NCBI GenBank assembly: GCA_017306015.1
Contig: JAFKJK010000018.1
Coordinates: 180,702-244,701 of the forward strand
Origin: Propionibacteriaceae bacterium
GTDB lineage: Bacteria; Actinomycetota; Actinomycetes; Propionibacteriales; Propionibacteriaceae
DNA: 64,000 nt
Reading direction: 5' to 3'
The notes under the pieces were generated by a model, which made no database searches, was not told the DNA's origin, and saw only the letters and a list, made by a program, of their open reading frames with translations. Both the position numbers and the translations under genes were made by a program. Positions 1 to 7,428 of this stretch are shown piece by piece. Every line of letters begins with the position of its first letter. The stretch's first letter is position 1.

Positions 1-1
1 C

Positions 2-292
2 CCGCCGCTGCAGGCCGAGGACGGCGGCACCCTGGGGATCGGTGTGGTGCGCGACCCCGCGAACACGGAGCCTGAGGTGTGGGCGGGACGCCAGCAGCTG
101 ACCGGCTTCCGGTTACGGCCGGGCCAGCACGTGGACGTCGCGGTCGCGCTGACTCGCGGGCCCGGGGTGAAGACCGGCGACGCGCAGGAGCAGGTCATCA
201 GCTACCACGTCGACGGCGAGGGGGCCAGCCAGCGGGAAACGTCGCGGTACGCCATCACCCTGACCGACGACTGCCACGTGCAGCCCGGCTGA
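2..292 (+). CDS. hypothetical protein, 3' part only
   Basis: An open frame enters from the left edge and stops with TGA at 290-292, so only about the last 96 residues are visible. They contain a GIGVVRD segment, a run of alternating hydrophobic and polar residues suggesting beta strands (GFRLRPGQHVDVAVAL), and a C-terminal TDDCHVQPG with a single Cys. No catalytic motif is recognised and the family is unknown to me. The ATG/GTG codons inside the frame (for example at 44) are unlikely to be the true start because the frame is open to the edge. A small membrane peptide gene follows after 29 bp. Confidence 0.55.
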   Translation, partial: PPLQAEDGGTLGIGVVRDPANTEPEVWAGRQQLTGFRLRPGQHVDVAVALTRGPGVKTGDAQEQVISYHVDGEGASQRETSRYAITLTDDCHVQPG

Positions 293-309
293 CCGCCCGG
301 GTTCGCGGT

Positions 310-315
310 TATGCT
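310..315 (+). promoter_or_regulatory. -10 element TATGCT of a leaderless promoter
   Basis: TATGCT fits the actinobacterial TANNNT -10 pattern. It ends exactly 6 nt before the GTG at 322, so transcription would start at or next to the start codon. The same spacing recurs at several other genes in the window. No clear -35 is visible. Confidence 0.45.
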
Positions 316-321
316 GGCGGC

Positions 322-441
322 GTGTCCAGCCTGATCCCGCTCTCGGTGACCGGGCTGACCCTGTTCATCGCCTGCCTGCTGGTCGCGGTGCTGGCCGGGC
401 TGGGTATCGTCGCTCTCGTCCGCGGCAAGCGAGGAGAGTGA
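322..441 (+). CDS. small single-span membrane peptide (39 aa)
   Basis: A 39-codon frame begins at GTG 322 and ends with TGA at 439-441, one base before the next ATG. The product is almost entirely one hydrophobic helix (about residues 6-31, LSVTGLTLFIACLLVAVLAG) followed by a basic tail RGKRGE, typical of a small inner-membrane protein with its tail in the cytoplasm. There is no Shine-Dalgarno sequence, but a TATGCT box lies 6 nt upstream, which supports a leaderless start. It is probably co-transcribed with the nitrobindin-like gene. Function unknown. Confidence 0.5.
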   Translation: MSSLIPLSVTGLTLFIACLLVAVLAGLGIVALVRGKRGE

Positions 442-442
442 G

Positions 443-940
443 ATGGCGTTCGAGATCCCGTCCGACCTGAACCCGGCGCTGGTGGGCCTGGCCTGGCTGC
501 GGGGACGCTGGGAGGGCACCGGCTTCCGGGAGTGGCCGGGGCAGGACAAGCAGGGCTATTCCATCCAGGTGGACTTCGCCGACAACGGGGACGACTTCCT
601 GCACTACCTCGCCCAGGCGTTCGAGACCGACGAGGACGGCACCCCGGTCAAGCCGTTGTTCATGGAGACCGGCTTCTGGCGTCCGCTCGCCGACGGGACC
701 GTGGACGTGATGATGTGCTCCCCGGACGGCTACGCCGAGATCTGGTTCGGCAAGCTCCAGCCCGGACGGATCGACCTGATCACCGACGCCGTCGCCCGTA
801 CCCGGGACGCCAAGGTCGCCTACACCGCCGGCCGCCGCCTGTACGGCACGGTGGACGGCAAGCTGATGTTCTCCTTCGACCGCGCCACCGAGGACGTCGA
901 GCTGCGTCCCTACCTCTGGGCGACGCTGGAGCGACGGTGA
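443..940 (+). CDS. nitrobindin-like FABP-family protein (DUF1794)
   Basis: The 165-residue protein matches the FABP-like beta-barrel family that includes heme-binding nitrobindins (peroxynitrite isomerases). The N-terminal signature GxWxGxG is seen as GRWEGTG at residues 21-27, and the length is usual for the family. True nitrobindins bind heme through a His in a C-terminal xHLxAxL motif; here that segment reads LRPYLWATL with Tyr157 at the His position, so the usual proximal ligand appears absent. It is better called nitrobindin-like, with ligand and function open. ATG 443 has a GAGGAG ribosome binding site in the end of the preceding small gene. The stop overlaps the GTG start of the next gene. 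Confidence 0.85.
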   Translation: MAFEIPSDLNPALVGLAWLRGRWEGTGFREWPGQDKQGYSIQVDFADNGDDFLHYLAQAFETDEDGTPVKPLFMETGFWRPLADGTVDVMMCSPDGYAEIWFGKLQPGRIDLITDAVARTRDAKVAYTAGRRLYGTVDGKLMFSFDRATEDVELRPYLWATLERR

Positions 941-1851
941 CCGTCCGCGTGCCCGAGGGCCCGGACGCGGGCGCCGTCTGGCACTACGGCGACCCCTACC
1001 GGGAGCAGAAGGAGTTGGTGGCCGGCCGGGCGGGCGTGGACTTCTCCCACCGTCCGGTGTTCACCGTCAGCGGGCGCGACCGGCTGAAATGGCTGAACGA
1101 CATCACGTCGCAGGCCCTGCTCGGCCTCGCGCCCGGGACGCCGACGGTCGCGTACATCCTGAACGCGCAGGGCCACCTGCAGCACGTCTTCGGGGCTGTC
1201 GACGACGGCGAGACGCTGTGGTGCCACACCGAGCCCGGCCACGCCGAGCCGCTGACAGATTGGCTGCGGAAGATGGTCTTCGCCGCCCGGGTCGAGATCG
1301 CCGAGGCCCCCGATCATGCGGTCGCGATCCCGCCGGGCTCCGGGCCGGTCGTCGTCCCTCGGGCCGAGCTGGACGCCGTCCTCGGCGAGGTCCGGGCCGG
1401 CAGCTGGGCGACCGAGGCGCTGCGGATCGCGTCCGGGACGCCGCGGATCTTCCTGGACACCGACGACCGGACGATCCCGAACGAGCTGGCGAACCCGGAC
1501 GACGGCCGGCTCGGTCCGGCGGTGGCGCTCGGCAAGGGCTGCTACCCCGGGCAGGAGGCCGTCGCCCGCACCTACAACCTCGGCCGTCCGCCGCGTCGGC
1601 TGACCCTTCTTCACCTGGACGGGACCGCCAACGACCTGCCTGGTGTCGGTGCCGACGTGCTCGCCGACGGCCGCCCGGTCGGAAGGATGGGCACCTCCGA
1701 GCGGCACCACGAACTCGGCCCGATCGGCCTGGCGCTGCTGAAGCGCAACCTGCCGATCGACGCGCAACTCGAAGTGGCCGGGATCGCCGCCGCGCAGGAG
1801 GTGCTCGTCGACCCCGAGACCGGCCTGCACTTCCGCCCGGCGCGAGGCTGA
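937..1851 (+). CDS. ygfZ: YgfZ/GcvT-like folate-binding protein
   Basis: The 304-residue protein has the GcvT-like folate-binding fold and the diagnostic YgfZ motif KGCYPGQE at residues 200-207 with the conserved Cys202. YgfZ proteins support maturation or repair of certain Fe-S enzymes using tetrahydrofolate; they lack the glycine-cleavage activity of GcvT, which is encoded separately at 49758. GTG 937 was chosen because it gives a 4-bp GTGA overlap with the preceding stop and places the conserved AVWHYGDPxxEQ start near the N-terminus. The next gene starts one base after the stop, so 443-2626 is probably one operon. Specific client enzymes cannot be told from sequence. Confidence 0.88.
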   Translation: MTVRVPEGPDAGAVWHYGDPYREQKELVAGRAGVDFSHRPVFTVSGRDRLKWLNDITSQALLGLAPGTPTVAYILNAQGHLQHVFGAVDDGETLWCHTEPGHAEPLTDWLRKMVFAARVEIAEAPDHAVAIPPGSGPVVVPRAELDAVLGEVRAGSWATEALRIASGTPRIFLDTDDRTIPNELANPDDGRLGPAVALGKGCYPGQEAVARTYNLGRPPRRLTLLHLDGTANDLPGVGADVLADGRPVGRMGTSERHHELGPIGLALLKRNLPIDAQLEVAGIAAAQEVLVDPETGLHFRPARG

Positions 1852-1852
1852 G

Positions 1853-2626
1853 GTGCGCGCCGTCCGCCGGATCCTCGGCATTCTGGTGGTGCTCGCGATC
1901 GGCTTCGGCGTCGGCTGGGCGTGGCCGATCATCGTCCGGCCGCCGCTGGTCGTCGGGCAGGACGCGATCTCCAGCGCCGCCACGACGAAGGTGCAGGTGA
2001 AGATCGAGAATGCCGGTGGCCGGGTGCTGGTCGCGCGCCCGCCGTCCGGGGTCGCGGAGCAGCAGACGCTGGTGATCATCTATCCCGGCGGACTGGTGCG
2101 TCCCCAGGCATACGAATGGCTGGCCCGCCGCGAGGCGGCGCTGGGCCGGCTGGCGGTGATCCCCGAGTTCTCCTTCGACCTCGCCGTGCTCGACTCCGGA
2201 CGCGCGGACGCCCTGATCGCGAAGTACGGAGCCGGCCGTAAGGTCGTCCTCATCGGCCACTCGCTCGGTGGCGCGATGGCCGCACAGTATCTCTCCGACA
2301 AGGCCAAGCAGGGCCAGTATCCGGTGGCGGGGCTGATCCTGATGGCGGCCTACCCGGCGGACGGCATCGACCTGACCGGCGCGAAGTTCGCCGCGCTCAG
2401 CCTGCGCGCCGAGAACGACACGGTCGCCGCGGAAGCGAAGGTCGAGGGCGGGCTCAAGCAGCTCCCGAAGGGGACGCGGCTGGAGGTCGTCGACGGCGCC
2501 GTCCACGCCTTCTTCGGACGCTACGGCCCGCAGGCGGGCGACGGCGTCCCCACCGTCACCCGGGAGGCGGCGCAGACCCAGATCGGCGCCTACGTGGACG
2601 ACTTCATCGCCTCCCTACCGTCCTGA
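1853..2626 (+). CDS. membrane-anchored alpha/beta hydrolase
   Basis: The 257-residue protein starts with a positively charged stretch and one hydrophobic helix (about residues 6-27), suggesting a membrane anchor with the enzyme outside the cytoplasm. The hydrolase core shows the nucleophile elbow GHSLGG with Ser137 and a likely catalytic His218 in VHAFFG. This is the dienelactone-hydrolase-like part of the superfamily; the substrate cannot be inferred. GTG 1853 follows the ygfZ stop by one base. The TGA stop at 2624-2626 is also the first three bases of the first copy of the repeat cluster that follows. Confidence 0.8.
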   Translation: MRAVRRILGILVVLAIGFGVGWAWPIIVRPPLVVGQDAISSAATTKVQVKIENAGGRVLVARPPSGVAEQQTLVIIYPGGLVRPQAYEWLARREAALGRLAVIPEFSFDLAVLDSGRADALIAKYGAGRKVVLIGHSLGGAMAAQYLSDKAKQGQYPVAGLILMAAYPADGIDLTGAKFAALSLRAENDTVAAEAKVEGGLKQLPKGTRLEVVDGAVHAFFGRYGPQAGDGVPTVTREAAQTQIGAYVDDFIASLPS

Positions 2627-2814
2627 ACCATCGGGGACAGGTACTTCGGTTCAGGCGTGGGCGAACCATCGTCCTGAACGATCGGGGACAGGTACTTCGG
2701 TTCAGGCGTGAACTGAAGTACCTGTCCCCAACGGTTCAGGCGTGAACCAAAGTACCTGTCCCCGACGGTTCACGACGGTTCAGGTGAACCAAAGTACCTG
2801 TCCCCGACGGTTCA
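2624..2814. repeat. cluster of five 30-bp palindromic repeats (AAGTACCTGTCCCC family)
   Basis: Five near-identical 30-bp units fill the gap between two convergent genes. Units at 2624-2653 and 2675-2704 read TGAACC..., GGGGACAGGTACTT, ...GGTTCA. Units at 2709-2738, 2743-2772 and 2785-2814 are the reverse complement. Each unit is bounded by TGAAC(C) and GGTTCA, so single units and head-to-head pairs can both fold. The first unit starts at the stop codon of the upstream gene. A sixth copy is at 26800-26829. The arrangement resembles REP/BIME elements moved by RAYT transposases; no transposase lies in the window. The cluster may also act as a bidirectional terminator. Confidence 0.9.
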
Positions 2815-2818
2815 GGGG

Positions 2819-4048
2819 TCAGGGACGGCGGGCCAGGACGTACAGGCGTTCGGTCTGGGCCTCGGCGGGCACGGGGGAGCGGACGTACCACTCAGCCACC
2901 TCGAGGCCGGACGCGGCGACGGCGGCCAGGACCTGGTCGCGGTCGTGGTGGACGACATCGAGGTCCACCCCGACCCCGAACAGGTCGTCGGTGTGGACGA
3001 TCCGTCCGCCGACATGGACGGCGAGCGCCAGCGTCCCACCCGGACGCAACGTCGCCCCGACCGTCCGCAGCGTCGGCGCGAGTTCGGACGGCGCGAGGTG
3101 GACGAACGCGTACCAGGCCACGATCGCGCCCCACGCGGCGGCGTCCCGGGGACGCAGCAGTTGGTGGAACCGGCCGACGCCGAAGTCGAGGTCGGCGAAG
3201 TTGTCCCGCGCCTGCTCGACCATCGCGGCAGAGGCGTCCAGGCCGTGCACCTCTGCTCCGGTGTCGGCGAGGAAGGCGGCGATCTGGCCGGGGCCGCAGC
3301 CCAGATCCATGATCGGACCTCCGGCCGAGGCGGCCACCCGCTCCAGCAGCCAGATGTCGAACGGCTTGTCGACCAGCTCGTCGAGCACCGCCTCGGAGTA
3401 CGCGGACGCGGCCGCGTCGTAGGCCGCCACCACCTTCGCGTCGCGGGCAGCAGCCCCGTCGGCGAGCACGTCCTCCAGCCCGGCCCCCGGGGTCGGCACG
3501 GCGGCCTCCGCGAGCTCGACCGGTCCGAGCAGGTGCACCCAGCGGACGTCCCGTCCACGTTGCAGCTGCAGCTGGCGCACCAGCGGCTCGGCCGCAGACG
3601 CCATCCGGGCCAGGCAGGCTTCGACCTCGGCCTTGTCGGCGAAGGGGTGCAGCCGCTCCGTCCGCGTCTTCAGCTCACCGGCAGTCTGGGCGCCGCGCAG
3701 CAGCAGCATGGTCAGCAGCGCACGCTCGTCCTCGGGAGACTCCAGGGCCTCGTCCAGCCGCTGGTGGTACTTCACCACCCGCGATCCGGCGCCGGCCCAC
3801 ACCAGCCTCAGCAGGCCGCGGTCCTTGAGTTCCCGGGCGGCGTCCTGCAGCTCGCGCTCGGACAGCTCCATCACCGGGTCGCGGTTCGAGCTCTGGTTGC
3901 ACGCCAGCCGCAGCGCGTTGAGCGAGAGCGGGTAGCTGGCCGGGACGGTCTTCTGCTTCTCCAGCAGGCTCCCGAGGAGACGTTGTTCGACTGCGTCCAG
4001 CACCGGTAGAGCCACGGCCGGCAGCCTACTCACCTGCGAGCGGGCCAC
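2819..4048 (-). CDS. DUF480 (YceH-like) winged-helix protein fused to a SAM methyltransferase
   Basis: The 409-residue protein has two parts. Residues about 15-185 match DUF480/YceH (VEQRLLGSLLEKQKTVP, then YPLSLNALRLACNQSSNRDPV), a tandem winged-helix fold. Residues about 205-409 form a class I methyltransferase with the SAM motif MDLGCGPG and an acidic strand end in HGLDAS. This fusion is known in actinobacteria; substrate unknown. GTG 4048 is the longest start, but GTG codons at residues 6 and 12 are also possible because conserved sequence begins near residue 18 and no strong ribosome site is seen. A long hairpin begins 4 bp upstream of the start, and the TetR gene on the same strand lies beyond it. 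Confidence 0.82.
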   Translation of the reverse strand: MARSQVSRLPAVALPVLDAVEQRLLGSLLEKQKTVPASYPLSLNALRLACNQSSNRDPVMELSERELQDAARELKDRGLLRLVWAGAGSRVVKYHQRLDEALESPEDERALLTMLLLRGAQTAGELKTRTERLHPFADKAEVEACLARMASAAEPLVRQLQLQRGRDVRWVHLLGPVELAEAAVPTPGAGLEDVLADGAAARDAKVVAAYDAAASAYSEAVLDELVDKPFDIWLLERVAASAGGPIMDLGCGPGQIAAFLADTGAEVHGLDASAAMVEQARDNFADLDFGVGRFHQLLRPRDAAAWGAIVAWYAFVHLAPSELAPTLRTVGATLRPGGTLALAVHVGGRIVHTDDLFGVGVDLDVVHHDRDQVLAAVAASGLEVAEWYVRSPVPAEAQTERLYVLARRP

Positions 4049-4051
4049 GAA

Positions 4052-4095
4052 GGAACCGTCCCCTTTTGGCCCGCGGACCAGAAGGGGACGGTTCC
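4052..4095. repeat. hairpin repeat GGAACCGTCCCCTTTTGG / inverted copy
   Basis: Two 18-bp arms, 4052-4069 (GGAACCGTCCCCTTTTGG) and 4078-4095 (its reverse complement with one mismatch), are separated by 8 bp. The element lies between the TetR stop (4110) and the start of the DUF480 fusion (4048), both on the minus strand. It could end the MFS-tetR transcript or sit in the leader of the next gene. The CCGTCCCC core resembles the repeat cluster at 2624-2814, so the two may be related REP-like families. Confidence 0.85.
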
Positions 4096-4109
4096 ATCAC
4101 GGTTCACCC

Positions 4110-4703
4110 TCAGATGCCGTGCAGCAGCTCCTGCAACTGGACGAGTTGGGCGCGCAGCGTGGCGGCGACCGCATCCGGTGCGCCGCTGTCGCTGGGGTTG
4201 CGCATCGCCCCGGCGATCGCGATCATCACCATCGCGAAGGCCTGGATCGCGGTCTGCCGGCTCCCGATGCGCTGCTCGATCAGGTCGATGATCGGCTGCT
4301 TGCGCAGGTTGAGCTGCTGCCAGAACTCCAGGCCGAGCTCCGGGTTGGAGTGGGCGAGCTTCTTGATCTGCGTGTAGTCGGACGGGATGCTGACCCCCCG
4401 CGCGACCAGGTCACAGACGTCCGTCATCAGCGCCCCCGTGCCCGCCAGGAAGTGCGCGGCACTGTCCTCGCTGATCTCGACCATGAACAGGTCGAACGCC
4501 GCCGCGAGCTTGCTCGGGTAGTAGTTGAAGAACGTCCGCGCCGAGACCCCCACCTCGGCGCAGATCTCGTCCACGGTCACATGCTCGGCGCCGCGCTCGC
4601 CGATCAGCCGCAGCGCGACCTCGTGGATCGACTGCCTGGTGGCCAGCTTCTTGCGCTCGCGCAGCGACGTGCAGCCATGATCGGACGCCGCCTGCGTGGT
4701 CAT
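4110..4703 (-). CDS. TetR-family transcriptional regulator
   Basis: The 197-residue protein has an N-terminal TetR helix-turn-helix (about residues 17-63: ATRQSIHEVALRLIGERG..., VDEICAEVGVSARTFFNYY) and a helical ligand-binding C-terminal half. ATG 4703 overlaps the stop of the exporter gene (ATGA), so it is co-transcribed downstream of the transporter it probably controls. By family behaviour it would repress the MFS gene and be released by a drug-like ligand. A 7-2-7 palindrome in the exporter promoter (7338-7353) is the candidate operator. The frame extends further upstream, but that part overlaps the MFS gene and lacks TetR homology. Confidence 0.9.
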   Translation of the reverse strand: MTTQAASDHGCTSLRERKKLATRQSIHEVALRLIGERGAEHVTVDEICAEVGVSARTFFNYYPSKLAAAFDLFMVEISEDSAAHFLAGTGALMTDVCDLVARGVSIPSDYTQIKKLAHSNPELGLEFWQQLNLRKQPIIDLIEQRIGSRQTAIQAFAMVMIAIAGAMRNPSDSGAPDAVAATLRAQLVQLQELLHGI

Positions 4704-7279
4704 CCGACGACTCCTTCCAGCTGGGCGTCGTTCTGCAGATCCGCCCGCTCCTGGAGAGCGGAACGGGTCCGCAGCTCCGGCACCCGGTAGAACAGCGTGA
4801 TCCCGAACGCGAGCAGCATGACGCCGAGCCCGACCCAGTAGATGGTGACCACGGACGTGTTGAACCCCACCATGAAGGGCTTGGTCAGCCTCGGGTCGGC
4901 ACCGTTGAGGAACGAGGTGTCGCTCGTGCTGGTGTCGGTCTTCACGTCGCTGGTGCTGGAGTCGCCGTTCTTGATGGCTTCGACGAGGGTCGGCGTCAGC
5001 TGGGTGATCATTCCCCACCGCTGGGACGGGTTCGCCCAGTCCACGGTCAGCCGGCCGTCCTTCACGGTCAGGTTCTGCTGGGCGGCGACCTGAGCCAGCG
5101 CCTTGTCGTACGCCTTCGGCAGAGCCTTCTTCACCGCCTTGTCGATGATCGACTCGACCTTCGACAGCTGCTTCGCGCCCGCTGCGAGCTTCTGGCTGCC
5201 GGACGCGGCGGCCGCGGCTCCGGTCGGGATCGCGCTGCCCTTGCTCGCGGCCATGCTGGCGCCGTCGGCCAGCTTGTGGGCACCGGTCGCCACCTGCGCC
5301 AGGCCGGACGCGAGTCCGGGCTTGCCCTGGGCACCGTTGAGGTAGCCGCTGGTGGTGTAGACGCTCGTGCCGAGGGCCTTCATCGCCGAGCTGACGTCGG
5401 CCTGGTCACCGGTGAGGTTGGCGCAGGCGTCCGCGTCCCCGGCGGCGCAGGCCTTCTGGTCGGCTCCCATCGCGGTCATCGCCGCGGTGAGGCTGCCGAA
5501 GTCCTTGGTGGCCTGGTCGGCGTTCTTGGCCGCCGTCTTCTCGGCCGTGCTGAGCTTGGTCAGGCCGCCGGCCAGCTGCTGGGCGCCGTCACCGATCTTG
5601 CCGACCCCGCCGACGAAGGCGCCGGTGCCGGTGGCGAGCTTGTCCAGCCCGGAGCCGAGGGCGGAGATGCCGTCCCCGATCTTGCCGGTGCCCTCGCCCG
5701 CCTTCTTCGCGACGGCTTCGGTGACCTTCGCGCGGACGGCTGTCTTCACGCCGTCCTTCAGCTGCTTGGTGGCGTCGGCCAGGTTGTCGTCGACCTGGTC
5801 CTTGATCTTGTCGGTGATCGGCGTCCACATCTTGTCCATGATCGCGGCGTTGGCCGGATCACTGGCCACCGCCGGGTCGAGGGCGGCGTCCAGGGCGTTC
5901 CAGGTGGTGGTCGCGTTCGTCATCGAGGCGGTGATGTTCGTCGGCAGGACGCTGAACAGCAGCGACAGCATGATCGCGGTGCCCAGCGTGCCGCCGATCT
6001 GGCGGAAGAAGGTGGACGAGCTGGTGGCGACGCCGATGTCCTGCGGTTCGGCGGACGCCTGGACGGCCATCGTGAGCGTCTGCATCAGCTGGCCGAGGCC
6101 CGCGCCGATCACGAACATGGCGACGGCCAGGTACCAGTAGGGCTTGTCCAGGGTCATGAACGCGAGGATCAGGAAGCCGCCGGCCGTGGTGGCGGTGCCG
6201 GTGATCGGGAAGGCGGCGTACTTGCCCGTCCGCGCCACGATCTGGCCGGTGCCGATCGAGGCCAGCATCACCCCGAACATCATCGGCAAGGTGGCGAAGC
6301 CGGACTGCGTCGGGCTGAAGCCCATCACGATCTGCAGGTAGAGCGGGATCGTCAGCATGGCGCCGAACATGCCGAAGCCGACGAGGACGCTGAGCACGAC
6401 GGCCGGGGAGAAGCCCTTGGCGTTGAACAGCCGGAGCGGGATGATCGCTGCCGGCCCCATGGCGCGTTCGACCAGGAGGAAGGCGACCAGGCCGACCACG
6501 CCGATCGCATAGCAGGCGATGGCCAGCGGCGACGCCCAGCCCCATTCCCGGCCCTGCTCGGCGACGAGCAGCAGCGGCGCGAGGGTGGCGACGACCAGGC
6601 CCGCGCCCCACCAGTCGATCTTCGTGTGGCCGTGGGGGAGGTGGGGCAGGTGCAGGAACGTGATGACCATGAACAGCGCGATCACGCCGACCGGGACGTT
6701 GACCAGGAACACCCAGCGCCAGCCGGCGATGCCGAGGATGGTGTCCGTCCCGGCGAACAGGCCGCCCACGAGCGGGCCGATCACGGAGGCGATGCCGAAC
6801 GTCGCCAGGAAGAAGCCCTGGTAGCGGGCACGTTCGCGGGGCGCGAGGATGTCGCCGATGATCGCCAGCGGCAGCGACATCAGGCCGCCGGCACCGAGGC
6901 CCTGGAAGGCGCGGAAGCCGGCCAGCATGAGCATGGACGTGGAGAAGGTCGACAGGAACGAACCCGCCACGAAGATGCTGATGGAGATGATGAACAGCGG
7001 ACGGCGTCCGAAGATGTCGGACAGTTTTCCGTACAGCGGCGTGGTCACGGTGGCCGCGATCAGGTAGGCCGTGGTCACCCACGCCTGCTGGTCGAGCCCG
7101 TTCAGGTCGTCGCCGATGGTTCGGATCGCGGTGCCCACGATCGTCTGGTCCAGCGCGCTGAGGAACATGCCGGCCATCAGCCCGTACATCACCAGCAGGA
7201 TCTGCCGGTGGTTCATCAGCGGCTGAGAGCCGGGTTGGGTGGCGTCCATGGCCGGACGCTCTGCGATAGCTGTCGCCAT
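4700..7279 (-). CDS. DHA2-type MFS drug exporter with large YhgE/Pip-like extracytoplasmic insert
   Basis: The 859-residue protein begins with a typical EmrB/QacA transporter (MFLSALDQTIVGTAIRTI near the first helix; GKLSDIFGRRPLF, the MFS loop motif). After helix 13, about residues 445-795 form a large insert rich in repeated G-x-x-x-L-A-x-G and KIGDG units and predicted long helices, like the YhgE/Pip and RND-associated helical domains. It contains two Cys in KACAAGDADAC. One final helix follows at about 805-828. DHA2 exporters are usually 450-530 residues. ATG 7279 was chosen for its GGAGG ribosome site; a longer frame upstream would run into the promoter. The stop overlaps tetR. Confidence 0.88.
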   Translation of the reverse strand: MATAIAERPAMDATQPGSQPLMNHRQILLVMYGLMAGMFLSALDQTIVGTAIRTIGDDLNGLDQQAWVTTAYLIAATVTTPLYGKLSDIFGRRPLFIISISIFVAGSFLSTFSTSMLMLAGFRAFQGLGAGGLMSLPLAIIGDILAPRERARYQGFFLATFGIASVIGPLVGGLFAGTDTILGIAGWRWVFLVNVPVGVIALFMVITFLHLPHLPHGHTKIDWWGAGLVVATLAPLLLVAEQGREWGWASPLAIACYAIGVVGLVAFLLVERAMGPAAIIPLRLFNAKGFSPAVVLSVLVGFGMFGAMLTIPLYLQIVMGFSPTQSGFATLPMMFGVMLASIGTGQIVARTGKYAAFPITGTATTAGGFLILAFMTLDKPYWYLAVAMFVIGAGLGQLMQTLTMAVQASAEPQDIGVATSSSTFFRQIGGTLGTAIMLSLLFSVLPTNITASMTNATTTWNALDAALDPAVASDPANAAIMDKMWTPITDKIKDQVDDNLADATKQLKDGVKTAVRAKVTEAVAKKAGEGTGKIGDGISALGSGLDKLATGTGAFVGGVGKIGDGAQQLAGGLTKLSTAEKTAAKNADQATKDFGSLTAAMTAMGADQKACAAGDADACANLTGDQADVSSAMKALGTSVYTTSGYLNGAQGKPGLASGLAQVATGAHKLADGASMAASKGSAIPTGAAAAASGSQKLAAGAKQLSKVESIIDKAVKKALPKAYDKALAQVAAQQNLTVKDGRLTVDWANPSQRWGMITQLTPTLVEAIKNGDSSTSDVKTDTSTSDTSFLNGADPRLTKPFMVGFNTSVVTIYWVGLGVMLLAFGITLFYRVPELRTRSALQERADLQNDAQLEGVVG

Positions 7280-7304
7280 CAGGGAAGACCTCCACACATA
7301 CGAA

Positions 7305-7326
7305 GCGCCGCTGTCTGCAGCGGCGC
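7305..7326 (-). repeat. leader hairpin upstream of the MFS exporter
   Basis: GCGCCGCTG (7305-7313) and CAGCGGCGC (7318-7326) form a perfect 9-bp stem with a 4-nt loop. It lies in the predicted 5' leader of the exporter mRNA, between the -10 box and the ribosome binding site. It may stabilise or attenuate the message; no T-tract follows. Confidence 0.6.
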
Positions 7327-7332
7327 ACATTT

Positions 7333-7360
7333 ACAGTACTGCAACTTTGCAGTCACGCAA
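7333..7360 (-). promoter_or_regulatory. exporter promoter with TetR-type operator in the spacer
   Basis: Read on the minus strand, TTGCGT (7360-7355) and TACTGT (7338-7333) form -35 and -10 boxes with a 16-bp spacer. The spacer holds a perfect 7-2-7 inverted repeat, ACTGCAA-CT-TTGCAGT (7338-7353). A repressor bound here would block RNA polymerase, and the adjacent tetR product is the obvious candidate. Confidence 0.6.
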
Positions 7361-7428
7361 ATCGCGGGACGGCTGGAGGTGGGTCCGAATTGCGTAGCCG
7401 GGCGTGGGTTGCGGGGCGCTCGCTGACG

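Noticed and set aside
2624..2814. CRISPR array
   Set aside because: Units occur in both orientations, spacing is irregular and short, there are no unique spacers of constant length and no cas genes.
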